Shown piece by piece: positions 5,537 to 12,273 of a stretch of DNA of 12,275 nt. Each line of letters opens with the position of its first letter. Positions within the stretch are counted from its first letter, which is position 1. The stretch lies in NCBI GenBank assembly GCA_017503885.1, contig JAFVSF010000147.1:1-12275 (forward strand), given 5' to 3'. The position numbers and the translations under genes are program-made. This DNA is from Clostridia bacterium (lineage in GTDB: Bacteria; Bacillota; Clostridia; Christensenellales; Borkfalkiaceae). The notes under the pieces were generated by a model. That model worked only from the letters and a program-made list of their open reading frames with translations. It was not told the origin of the DNA and did not search any database.

Positions 5537-6232
5537 TTTAACTAAAACCTCGGTGTTTGTGCCGTAGAAAATATCTTCCTTGTTTGAGATAAGCTTACAA
5601 AACTTTTCAAACTTTTTCCAATCGATAACGCCTGCGTCCATTTCGTAGGTATGTCCCCAAATATAGAAGATTTTAGGCGTGTCCGTCTTAAGCGAAATAA
5701 ACTCTTTTGCTAGTTCGAACATTTTATCCACTTCGCAGTAATAAACCGTTGGGTTAAACCTAAAAAGGTTATCTTGTAAATCAAAATTGTGGGTGCTAAC
5801 AGTTGTTCTTGCGTATTTTACGCCCGTTGTGTTTTTTATAACGCTTGCAACTCTGTCGTCGTTGTTTACCCCACCACAAGGGTATGCCATACCAACCACA
5901 TCATAGCCAACTAGTTTAGACAACGCTTTTCTATCTTCTTCTACTTGCCAAGTTACCATTTCATCAGCAAGGTTAGGCAAAAACTCGTGTGACAAAGTAT
6001 GCACTGCTACCTCATGATTAGAATAAAGTTCTTTAATTTCGGTTGGTAAAAACTTATCTCTTCTTATTATTTTTCCACCTACTTCGTAAGAGTTTTCTAG
6101 CCCTAGTAGTGAAGAATTTAGATTGAACGTCGCCTTTAAATTATACTTATTAAGTATGTCTATAGCACGTTTATCTTGAAGTACGCCATCGTCAAAGCTA
6201 AAAGTTACTGCTTTTAATTTACCATTCCACAT
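5534..6232 (-). CDS. Polysaccharide deacetylase family protein (NodB/CE4 domain)
   Basis: A metal-dependent hydrolase of the NodB homology domain, which removes N- or O-acetyl groups from carbohydrates. Motif 1 is TFSFDDG (10-16) with Asp14/Asp15; motif 2 is H-x3-H at HTLSH (78-82), the zinc ligands; motif 3 reads YPCGG (117-121) where P-Y-G is more usual; and IWGHTYE (191-197) supplies the late His194. The 232 residues are a complete catalytic domain with no signal peptide, lipobox or membrane helix, so the enzyme appears to be cytoplasmic and the substrate may be a small intracellular sugar, not the cell wall. The start has GGGAGA 8 bases upstream. A full terminator (6247-6273) sits in its 5' region, so it is not simply read through from serS; I found only weak promoter candidates, around 6301-6333. 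Confidence 0.88.
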   Translation of the reverse strand: MWNGKLKAVTFSFDDGVLQDKRAIDILNKYNLKATFNLNSSLLGLENSYEVGGKIIRRDKFLPTEIKELYSNHEVAVHTLSHEFLPNLADEMVTWQVEEDRKALSKLVGYDVVGMAYPCGGVNNDDRVASVIKNTTGVKYARTTVSTHNFDLQDNLFRFNPTVYYCEVDKMFELAKEFISLKTDTPKIFYIWGHTYEMDAGVIDWKKFEKFCKLISNKEDIFYGTNTEVLVK

Positions 6233-6246
6233 AATATTCTCCCTTT

Positions 6247-6273
6247 TGAAAAACGCCCGAATATTCGGGCGTT
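6247..6273 (-). terminator. Rho-independent terminator after serS
   Basis: AACGCCCGAAT/ATTCGGGCGTT is a perfect 22-bp palindrome (6252-6273), followed on the minus strand by TTTC after the stem's own TT, and on the + strand by ATTTTT. It lies about 145 bases after the serS stop and only 20 bases before the deacetylase start. Confidence 0.85.
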
Positions 6274-6307
6274 ATTTTTGTTTCAGTTTTGTCTTAAGAT
6301 TTAACAT

Positions 6308-6431
6308 TAAAGATTTAGAAGCGAGCAAGACAAGGCTCGCAAGCAATTTACGGGTGGGATAGACCTTGTTGGTCATACCAGTCGTGAATTGTCTTGCAGA
6401 AACACAGTATTGCGACGCTTATAAAGATTTA
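6308..6431. mobile_element. MITE-like hairpin segment flanked by a 10-bp direct repeat
   Basis: TAAAGATTTA occurs at 6308-6317 and 6422-6431, bounding a 104-base segment whose ends (gAAGCGAGC and GCGACGCTT) are imperfect inverted repeats. Inside, GCAAGACAA/TTGTCTTGC (6325-6333, 6389-6397) and CAATTTACG/CGTGAATTG (6344-6352, 6383-6391) nest around GACC-TTGTT-GGTC, giving an almost fully paired hairpin on the + strand. It carries no reading frame. The right-hand repeat lies in the last codons of serS. This could be a miniature inverted-repeat element with a target duplication, or a structured RNA with a chance AT-rich repeat. Confidence 0.4.
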
Positions 6432-7705
6432 ATCACGGCTTGGCCATTCATAAATGGTCTTAACACCTCTGGTACTGTTATACTACCGTCAGCATTTTGA
6501 TATTGTTCGATAAGTGCTGGGAATACTCTTGAAGTTGCTAAACCAGAGCCGTTTAAGGTGTGTAAAAATGCAGGCTTACCAGTTTTGCTATCACGATATC
6601 TCGTGCTGTTTCTTCTTGCTTGATAATCGTTAGCGTTAGAAACTGAAGATACCTCTTTATAAATGCCCATAGAAGGAATCCAAACTTCGATATCGTAAGT
6701 TCTTGCCATTGATGCAGAACAATCGCCTGCGGCAAGCTTAGAAAGACGGAAATGAAGACCTAAACCTTCCATTAAAGCACACGCCTTATTTACGAGTTCT
6801 TCAAACGCCTCTTTACTCTTATCTGGATGAGCGTATTGTACCATTTCAATCTTGTTGAATTGGTGACCTCTTATCATACCTCTTTCTTCTGCTCTATAAG
6901 TTCCTGCCTCTTTTCTGTAGCAAGGAGTGTAAGCAAAGAATTTCATAGGAAGTTTAGCCTCGTCTACGATTTCGCCTGCATACATATTAACGAGTGCAGT
7001 TTCGGCAGTTGGGAGCATAAATCTACCCTTCTTTCTGTCTTCTTCTCCTTCAAGCCAATATACTTCATCGGCAAATTTAGGGAATTGACCTGCACCAAAA
7101 CCACAGTTATAGTTGAGCATGTGTGGTGGTAAAATCATTTCGTATCCATCTGCCAAGTGAGTTGTGATAAAGTAGTTTAAAAGTGCCCATTCAAGTCTTG
7201 CACCGTCGCCACGATAGAGCCAATGACCGTTACCTGCAAGTTTTACGCCTCTTTCATAGTCGATAATACCAAGTTTAGTACAAAGGTCAACGTGGTTTTG
7301 AGCCTTAAAGTCAAATTCTGGCTTTTCGCCGTATACTTTAACTACTGCGTTGTTTTCTTTTTCGCCTGGAAGAAGGTCGTCGTCTGGCATATTAGGAAGA
7401 CAAGCAATAAAGTCGGTTACTTGTTGTTGATATTCGTTAATTTTAGCATCGCCTTGAGAAATGGTATCGCCAATTTCTCTCATTTTAGCGAAGATTTCAT
7501 CAACAGGCTTACCCTCTTTTTTAAGCTTTGGAATTTCAGCAGAAACTCTGTTTCTTTCAGCCTTTAAAGACTCTATTTCTGCCATAAGTTTTTTCTTTTC
7601 GGCATCTATTTGCAAAATTTCAGTAAAGTCTACGTTGCAACCTTTTTTAGCAAGACGTTCTTTAACAAGTTCAGGATTTTCAGTAATAAGTTTAATATCG
7701 AGCAT
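6419..7705 (-). CDS. serS: Seryl-tRNA synthetase
   Basis: It attaches serine to tRNA-Ser (and tRNA-Sec where present) in the cytoplasm. I start it at the ATG at 7705 (MLDIKLITENPE), which has AAAGGGG 7 bases upstream and is the family's usual N-terminus; an in-frame ATG at 7747 would add 14 residues but lies within the promoter. The 428 residues comprise an N-terminal helical hairpin that grips the tRNA long arm (about 25-105) and a class II catalytic domain with motif 2 around TPCYRKEAGTYRAEERGMIRGHQF, and motif 3 GSGLATSRVFPALIEQYQ near the end. The protein ends MNGQAVIKSL, typical in position. The stop lies at the edge of a possible inserted segment: removing it would let the frame run 11 codons to a TAA that touches the terminator. 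It is divergent from the cys operon. Confidence 0.96.
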   Translation of the reverse strand: MLDIKLITENPELVKERLAKKGCNVDFTEILQIDAEKKKLMAEIESLKAERNRVSAEIPKLKKEGKPVDEIFAKMREIGDTISQGDAKINEYQQQVTDFIACLPNMPDDDLLPGEKENNAVVKVYGEKPEFDFKAQNHVDLCTKLGIIDYERGVKLAGNGHWLYRGDGARLEWALLNYFITTHLADGYEMILPPHMLNYNCGFGAGQFPKFADEVYWLEGEEDRKKGRFMLPTAETALVNMYAGEIVDEAKLPMKFFAYTPCYRKEAGTYRAEERGMIRGHQFNKIEMVQYAHPDKSKEAFEELVNKACALMEGLGLHFRLSKLAAGDCSASMARTYDIEVWIPSMGIYKEVSSVSNANDYQARRNSTRYRDSKTGKPAFLHTLNGSGLATSRVFPALIEQYQNADGSITVPEVLRPFMNGQAVIKSL

Positions 7706-7735
7706 ATTATACCCCTTTGAGAATTTTATGCAATT

Positions 7736-7764
7736 AGTATATACCAATTACTTTTATTTTGCAA
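7736..7764 (-). promoter_or_regulatory. Promoter for serS
   Basis: On the minus strand, TTGCAA (7759-7764) and TATACT (7736-7741) are 17 bp apart; the start codon is about 30 bases downstream. The short leader leaves no room for a T-box. Confidence 0.75.
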
Positions 7765-7770
7765 CCCTTT

Positions 7771-7788
7771 TTAGATTTATTAATCTAA
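7771..7788. promoter_or_regulatory. Perfect inverted repeat between the serS and cys promoters
   Basis: TTAGATT-TATT-AATCTAA, 7-bp arms. It lies just upstream of the serS -35 box and 34 bases upstream of the cys -35 box. It could be a regulator-binding site shared by both promoters, but AT-rich palindromes also arise by chance. Confidence 0.35.
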
Positions 7789-7822
7789 ATTTTGGTAAAT
7801 TTACAGTTTATGCAAAAAAAAC

Positions 7823-7851
7823 TTGCCAAAATAACCTTTTTATGTTACAAT
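7823..7851 (+). promoter_or_regulatory. Promoter for the cysE-cysS operon
   Basis: TTGCCA (7823-7828) and TACAAT (7846-7851) are 17 bp apart, with TG one base before the -10 (extended -10). Transcription starts near 7858, immediately before the T-box. Confidence 0.82.
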
Positions 7852-7857
7852 GAATAT

Positions 7858-8099
7858 AATAAAAGTGATATATTTCTCGTGGTGAGAAAGAGTAACTTAA
7901 GTTTTTTGCAGAGAGAGGGTGGCTGGTGAAAACCCTAAAAAATTTAAGCCAAAGTGCGTCTTGCCGTCAAGAGGGGCTAACAACCCACGGTCGCCACCGT
8001 ATAAAATTGGCGTAAATGAGGAAGCATTTTTGCTTTGAAGAAAAGTGGAACAGCGTAGACCTAACGCCTTTTCTCCTATAGGGGGAAAGGTGTTTTTTA
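7858..8099 (+). ncRNA. T-box riboswitch for tRNA-Cys
   Basis: A complete T-box leader that senses uncharged tRNA-Cys. Stem I base: GGTGAG (7881-7886) with CTTGCC (7959-7964). Upper stem: CTTAAGTTTTTT (7896-7907) with AAAAAATTTAAG (7937-7948). The specifier loop has AGTA on the 5' side and CCAAAG-TGC-GT on the 3' side, with TGC (7955-7957) a Cys codon. The apex has AGAGAG and GGGT/ACCC. Stem IIA/B pseudoknot: hairpin ACGGT-CGCC-ACCGT (7987-8000) whose loop pairs with GGCG (8009-8012). Stem III: AAGCA/TGCTT (8022-8035). The T-box element is GTGGAACAGCG (8045-8055); its TGGA pairs with UCCA, matching U73 of tRNA-Cys. The antiterminator (GCGT/ACGC, GAAAAG/CTTTTC) competes with the terminator at 8066-8097. 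The controlled genes make and use cysteine. Confidence 0.96.
8066..8099 (+). terminator. T-box-controlled attenuator terminator
   Basis: CGCCTTTTCTCC pairs with GGGGGAAAGGTG around TATA (12 bp, several G-U pairs), followed by TTTTTTATT. The 3' arm also contains GGGGGAAAGG, the ribosome site for cysE, so the stem would block translation as well as end transcription. Confidence 0.93.
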
Positions 8100-8642
8100 T
8101 TGGACGGTTTTATATTGTTTAAAAGTCTTAAAAAAGACGTGGAATTTACACTAAAAAGCGACCCTGCGTCAAGGAATAAGTTTGAAATTTTGCTGACGTA
8201 TTCGGGTGTGCATGCACTTATGTTTTATCGCTTTTCACACTTCTTGCAAAGACACAAATTAAAACTTTTTGCAAGAATTATAAGCCAACTGGGAAGACTA
8301 CTCACAGGTATAGAAATTCATCCCTCTGCAAAAATATCGGCAGGAATTTTGATTGACCACGGCATGGGCGTAGTAATAGGAGAGACTGCAGTAGTAGAAG
8401 AAAACGTTATTATCTACCACGGCGTAACACTAGGTGGCACGGGTAAAGATAGGGGCGAAAAACGTCACCCCACCGTCAAAAAAGGGGCGATAATCGGCTC
8501 GGGGGCTAAGATATTGGGAAATATCACTGTTGGCGAAAATGCAAAAATTGGAGCAAACGCAGTAGTTCTTTGTGACGTTCCAAACGGAGCAACTGCAGTT
8601 GGATGCCCTTGTAAAATAATAAAAACTAAAAAGGAAATATAA
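8100..8642 (+). CDS. cysE: Serine O-acetyltransferase
   Basis: It acetylates L-serine with acetyl-CoA to O-acetylserine, the first committed step of cysteine synthesis. The 180 residues begin with a short helical part (FKSLKKDVEFTLKSDPASR, 7-25) and continue as a left-handed beta-helix of hexapeptide repeats. The catalytic Asp86-His87 pair lies in LIDHGMGVVIGET, and His123 in GEKRHPTV; HGVTLGGTGKDRG (107-119) is the acetyl-CoA loop. It is the short form lacking the roughly 80-residue N-terminal extension of the enterobacterial enzyme. The start is TTG at 8100: it has GGGGGAAAGG upstream, the other candidate TTG (8115) has none. It is the first gene after the T-box and 2 bases from cysS. No sulfhydrylase (cysK) lies in the window. 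Confidence 0.94.
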   Translation: MDGFILFKSLKKDVEFTLKSDPASRNKFEILLTYSGVHALMFYRFSHFLQRHKLKLFARIISQLGRLLTGIEIHPSAKISAGILIDHGMGVVIGETAVVEENVIIYHGVTLGGTGKDRGEKRHPTVKKGAIIGSGAKILGNITVGENAKIGANAVVLCDVPNGATAVGCPCKIIKTKKEI

Positions 8643-8644
8643 TT

Positions 8645-10036
8645 ATGCGTATCTACAATACTTTATCTGGCACAAAAGAGGAATTCGTACCACTCAACGG
8701 CAACAAAGTTAATATGTATGCGTGCGGAATTACCGTTTCGGGCGAGGCTCACATTGGACATACCTATCAAGCACTCATCTACGACGTTATAAGAAAATTT
8801 CTCGTTAAAAAGGGCTACGACGTAACCTATGCAAGAAACTATACCGACGTTGACGATAAAATTATCGCTAGGTCTAAAGAAACGGGTATTCCTGCAGACG
8901 CTTACGCTAAAATGATGATTAAAAAGATAGATAAGGTTATGGCTGAAATGGAAGTAGGCGACCCTGACGTTTGGCTTAAAGCAACCGAAAATATTGATAA
9001 CATTATAAATTTTATCTCTATTTTAATTGAAAAAGGACACGCTTATCCAACTGCAAAAGGCGACGTTTACTTCTCTGTTGATTCTTTTCCTGAATACGGT
9101 AAGCTGTCTCACAGAAACACTGAAGACGCATTAAACGGCGTTAGAATAGAAAACGACGAGGACAAAAAAAGCCCACTCGACTTTGCTCTTTGGAAGAGTG
9201 CAAAAGAGGGCGAAATCAGTTGGATTTCTCCTTGGGGCGAAGGTAGACCTGGTTGGCATATTGAATGTTCGGCTATGAACAAAGAGGCTTTTGGCGAGCA
9301 AATCGACCTTCACGGTGGTGGAAGAGATTTAATATTCCCTCACCACGAAAACGAAATTGCACAAACCGAGGCGTTGACTGGCAAACAGTTCGTAAAATAT
9401 TGGGTGCATAACGGTCTTATTAAGGTAAACGGTCAAAAGATGAGCAAGTCGCTCGGCAACAGTCTTCTTATGAGTGACCTTCTTAAAAAACACTCTAACG
9501 AAGTTATTAAATTTGCTCTTCTTTCTACAAACTACCGTAACGATATAAACATAACCGACGACCTTTTCCCTGATGCTGAAAAGCACCTTTACGAGTTTTA
9601 TAAAGTGTTTGACAACGCTCAAAAAGAGGGTGTAAAAATCGAGGGTGAATTTAAGGAGATAGATGAAAAATTCGACGAGGCTCTTTCGGACGACTTTAAC
9701 ACTGCACTCGCCCTTTCCGAACTTTTTGCTTATTTTAAAAAGATAAAATCTTTAATTGCAAGCAAAGACCAAACGGCAGGAAATATGCTCGCACAAATTA
9801 AAAAGACCTATTCTCTTTTAGGTTTGTTCACTAAAAACCCTGCTGAATTCGTTAAAAACTACGAGGCAACTCATAAAGAAGACGTACCTGAAGAAATTAC
9901 TGCCTTGGCAAACAAAATGCAAGAGGCAAGATTAAATAAAGACTACGCTACAGCAGACACACTTCGTGCAGAAATTCTTGCAAAAGGCTATTTAGTTATG
10001 ATTTCTAAAGAGGGTGTTTCGGTTAAAAAAGCGTAA
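8645..10036 (+). CDS. cysS: Cysteinyl-tRNA synthetase
   Basis: It charges tRNA-Cys with cysteine. The class I signatures are HIGH at 36-39 and KMSKS at 265-269. The cysteine-selecting zinc site is complete: Cys27, Cys208 (IECSAM), His233 and Glu237 (HHENE), at the same spacing as the E. coli enzyme. The 463 residues include a C-terminal anticodon-binding helical region (from about 310). The segment around the active site reads CGITVSGEAHIGHTYQA where many enzymes have CGPTVYD-x2-HIGHAR, a variant I associate with some Clostridia. AAGGA lies about 10 bases before the ATG and the gene starts 2 bases after cysE, so both are made from the T-box-controlled transcript. It is followed after 23 bases by the Cys-rich small gene. 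Confidence 0.97.
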   Translation: MRIYNTLSGTKEEFVPLNGNKVNMYACGITVSGEAHIGHTYQALIYDVIRKFLVKKGYDVTYARNYTDVDDKIIARSKETGIPADAYAKMMIKKIDKVMAEMEVGDPDVWLKATENIDNIINFISILIEKGHAYPTAKGDVYFSVDSFPEYGKLSHRNTEDALNGVRIENDEDKKSPLDFALWKSAKEGEISWISPWGEGRPGWHIECSAMNKEAFGEQIDLHGGGRDLIFPHHENEIAQTEALTGKQFVKYWVHNGLIKVNGQKMSKSLGNSLLMSDLLKKHSNEVIKFALLSTNYRNDINITDDLFPDAEKHLYEFYKVFDNAQKEGVKIEGEFKEIDEKFDEALSDDFNTALALSELFAYFKKIKSLIASKDQTAGNMLAQIKKTYSLLGLFTKNPAEFVKNYEATHKEDVPEEITALANKMQEARLNKDYATADTLRAEILAKGYLVMISKEGVSVKKA

Positions 10037-10041
10037 ATAAC

Positions 10042-10054
10042 CGACATATAGGCT
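10042..10054 (+). repeat. Post-stop repeat motif, copy 3 (13 nt)
   Basis: CGACATATAGGCT, identical to the copy after the kdgK stop, beginning 5 bases after the cysS TAA. Here it also supplies the only weak ribosome-site match (TAGG) for the following small gene. Confidence 0.5.
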
Positions 10055-10059
10055 CATTT

Positions 10060-10290
10060 ATGTTTGATATTAAGTGTGTTTATTGCAAAAACTTCAACCC
10101 AAAAGACGGTTGCTTAATGAGTTTGGAGGAAGACTCTTGCAACGCCTTTGAAGAGGCTATAAAATCTCAAAACGTCGAGGACAAGCCTTCTTGCGAAAGT
10201 TGTGCGTGGCAAACAAACGGCTATTGCGATTTTGATTTAGAAAACCCATTAACTTGTAGGCGATTTAAAAGTTTAAACGAAGACTTGTAA
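10060..10290 (+). CDS. Small Cys-rich protein with duplicated four-Cys motif
   Basis: I do not recognise a named family. The 76 residues hold eight cysteines in two similar units: C6-x2-C9-x8-C18-x8-C27-x2-F and C45-x2-C48-x7-C56-x9-C66-x2-F. Each unit has the pattern of a four-Cys zinc site (or a small iron-sulfur site), and the two look like an internal duplication. The rest is acidic (many Glu and Asp), and there is no signal peptide or membrane segment, so it is likely a cytoplasmic metal-binding protein. It starts 23 bases after cysS with no promoter or terminator between, so it belongs to the Cys T-box operon. The ribosome site is weak (TAGG, 7 bases before ATG). A role in metal or cysteine storage, or in binding RNA, is speculation. 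Confidence 0.82.
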   Translation: MFDIKCVYCKNFNPKDGCLMSLEEDSCNAFEEAIKSQNVEDKPSCESCAWQTNGYCDFDLENPLTCRRFKSLNEDL

Positions 10291-10295
10291 AAAAG

Positions 10296-10324
10296 TTTAC
10301 AAATTAAAAGATTTAATATATAAT
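10296..10324 (+). promoter_or_regulatory. Promoter for alaS
   Basis: TTTACA (10296-10301) and perfect TATAAT (10319-10324) are 17 bp apart. No terminator separates it from the cys operon, so alaS may also receive readthrough. The leader carries a small hairpin GCCGT/ACGGC (10337-10352) just before the GGAG ribosome site. Confidence 0.85.
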
Positions 10325-10368
10325 GATAAAGAATTCGCCGTTAAAAAACGGCATATACGGAGAAAAAT

Positions 10369-12156
10369 ATGAAGAAACTTACTTCAGAAACTTTAAGACA
10401 AATGTATCTTGACTTTTTTGCATCAAAAGGTCATAAAATAATTGCATCGGCAAGTCTTATTCCAGAAAACGACCCATCGGTTTTATTTACCACTGCAGGT
10501 ATGCACCCACTCGTGCCTTACCTTCTTGGCGAAAAGCACCCAGCAGGCAATAGACTTACCGACGTTCAAAAGTGCGTTAGAACGGGCGATATCGAAGAAG
10601 TTGGCGACGCATCTCACCTTACCTTTTTTGAAATGCTCGGCAACTGGTCGCTTGGCGACTACTTTAAAGAGGACGCAATTTCTTGGAGTTATGAATTTTT
10701 AACTGGCAAAGACTATCTTGACATCCCTGTTTCCGACCTTGCAGTTACGGTATTTGCAGGCGACGAAGATGCTCCTAGAGATGAATTTAGTGCAAGCGTT
10801 TGGGAAAAACGTGGTATTCCTAAGGAAAAAATCTTCTATCTTCCTAAAAAGAATAACTGGTGGATAGCAGGTACTACTGGTCCTTGTGGCCCTGATACCG
10901 AAATGTTTATAGACCGTGGCTATAAGCCTTGCTCTGAAAACTGCGATCCGTCTTGCGACTGTGGAAAATATCTTGAAATATGGAACAACGTATTTATGGA
11001 GTTTTTCAAAGACGACAAAGGCAACTACTCTAAATTAAAGCAACACAACGTTGATACGGGTATGGGCCTTGAGAGAGTTCTTTGTATTTCTAACGGCTAC
11101 AAGACCGTTTATGAAACAGACCCATTCCAAGGTGCAAAGGCTAAAATTGAAGAACTTACTGGCAAAAAATACGACGAAAGCGAAGAAATTACCAAGGCTT
11201 TTAGAATTATTTTGGACCACGTTAGAACTTCTACTTTCCTTATTGGCGACAGACGTGGAGTTGTTCCATCAAACGTTGACCAAGGTTACGTTTTAAGAAG
11301 ACTTATTCGTAGAGCAGTTAGATTTGGTAGAACTTTAGAACTCCCAGAAGGCAGTCTTGCCAAAATTGCTAAATGCTACGTTGAAAAATATGCCGACGTT
11401 TACACCGAACTTAAAGAAAACGAACAAAAGATTTACGACGAACTCAACAAAGAAGAAGAAAAGTTCTCTAAAACTCTTTCTGACGGCTTAAAAGAGTTTA
11501 ACAAAGTTATCAACTTTATAAAGGGCGATATCTTCCCTGGTAAAACTGCGTTTAGACTTTACGATACTTTCGGTTTCCCAATCGAAATTACTGAAGAACT
11601 TGCAAAAGAAAAGGGCTTTACAGTAGATAAAGAAGGTTACAAGGCTGCAGAACAAGCACACATCGAAAAATCTAAGGCAGGTAGCGAGCAAAAGTTTAAG
11701 GGGGGCCTCGCAGAACAAAACGAAACCACTGCTAGACTTCACACTGCAACTCACCTTTTAAACGCTGCACTTAAAAAAGTTTTAGGCGACGATGGCATAC
11801 ATCAAAAAGGCTCTAACATTACCGTTGAAAGACTTCGTTTCGACTTCAACTTCCCACGTAAACTTCTCCCAGAAGAACTTGCATCTATCGAGGCTTGGGT
11901 AAACGAGGCTATCACGGCAAACGTTCCTGTAACACTTGAAGAACTTACCGTTGAAGAAGCAAAAGCACAAGGTGCAGAGGGCGTGTTCGACAGTAAATAC
12001 GGCGAAAAAGTTAAAGTTTACACAATGGGCAACTTTAGTAAAGAAATTTGTGGTGGCCCACACGCTAAAACTACCGGCGAACTTCACCACTTTAAGATTA
12101 AAAAGGAAGAGGCATCTTCTGCTGGCGTTAGAAGAATTAAGGCTATTATCGACTAA
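10369..12156 (+). CDS. alaS: Alanyl-tRNA synthetase, short form
   Basis: It charges tRNA-Ala and edits mischarged Ser/Gly. At 595 residues it is far shorter than the usual 870-880. The N-terminal class II catalytic core (about 1-240, LTSETLRQMYLDFFASKGH, TFFEMLGNWS, NTGMGLER-like DTGMGLERV) and the tRNA-recognition helices (about 240-420) are present. The editing site follows quickly: HTATH (458-462) and CGGPH (561-565), giving the four metal ligands; CGGTH is more usual. Only about 60 residues separate YDTFGFPIEIT from HTATH, so the beta-barrel linker is missing, and the protein ends directly after the editing domain, so the oligomerising C-Ala domain is missing too. An extra cluster C188/C192/C196/C198 may bind zinc. 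The stop is followed by clean terminators, so this is a natural short form, not a truncation. GGAG lies 6 bases before ATG. Confidence 0.95.
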   Translation: MKKLTSETLRQMYLDFFASKGHKIIASASLIPENDPSVLFTTAGMHPLVPYLLGEKHPAGNRLTDVQKCVRTGDIEEVGDASHLTFFEMLGNWSLGDYFKEDAISWSYEFLTGKDYLDIPVSDLAVTVFAGDEDAPRDEFSASVWEKRGIPKEKIFYLPKKNNWWIAGTTGPCGPDTEMFIDRGYKPCSENCDPSCDCGKYLEIWNNVFMEFFKDDKGNYSKLKQHNVDTGMGLERVLCISNGYKTVYETDPFQGAKAKIEELTGKKYDESEEITKAFRIILDHVRTSTFLIGDRRGVVPSNVDQGYVLRRLIRRAVRFGRTLELPEGSLAKIAKCYVEKYADVYTELKENEQKIYDELNKEEEKFSKTLSDGLKEFNKVINFIKGDIFPGKTAFRLYDTFGFPIEITEELAKEKGFTVDKEGYKAAEQAHIEKSKAGSEQKFKGGLAEQNETTARLHTATHLLNAALKKVLGDDGIHQKGSNITVERLRFDFNFPRKLLPEELASIEAWVNEAITANVPVTLEELTVEEAKAQGAEGVFDSKYGEKVKVYTMGNFSKEICGGPHAKTTGELHHFKIKKEEASSAGVRRIKAIID

Positions 12157-12191
12157 TAGCGTGACGCTTATTTTCAGTTTCAAAACTTAAG

Positions 12192-12217
12192 GGGCGACCA
12201 ATTTGGTCGCCCTTTTT
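12192..12217 (+). terminator. Rho-independent terminator of alaS
   Basis: GGGCGACCA (12192-12200) pairs perfectly with TGGTCGCCC (12204-12212) around ATT, followed by TTTTT. A smaller hairpin, AATAGCG/CGCTTATT, lies just after the stop codon at 12154-12172. Confidence 0.93.
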
Positions 12218-12236
12218 ATATACTAAGCAATAAATA

Positions 12237-12273
12237 CGAGCCGAGCGAAATTTCGCTCGGCTCGTTTTGTTTT
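12237..12273 (+). terminator. Second terminator, perfect 28-bp palindrome
   Basis: CGAGCCGAGCGAAA/TTTCGCTCGGCTCG is a perfect palindrome at 12237-12264, followed by TTTTGTTTT. It lies 20 bases after the first terminator. It may back it up or serve a convergent gene beyond the window edge. Confidence 0.85.

Noticed and set aside
7706..7747. 14-residue N-terminal extension of SerRS
   Set aside because: It overlaps the serS promoter and lies before a good ribosome site; the family starts at MLDIKLI.
7461..7853. 130-residue + strand reading frame
   Set aside because: It is antisense to serS and runs into the T-box promoter; low-complexity Ser/Phe translation.
11782..12183. 133-residue minus strand reading frame
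   Set aside because: It is antisense to the AlaRS editing domain, with Phe/Cys-rich translation and no ribosome site.
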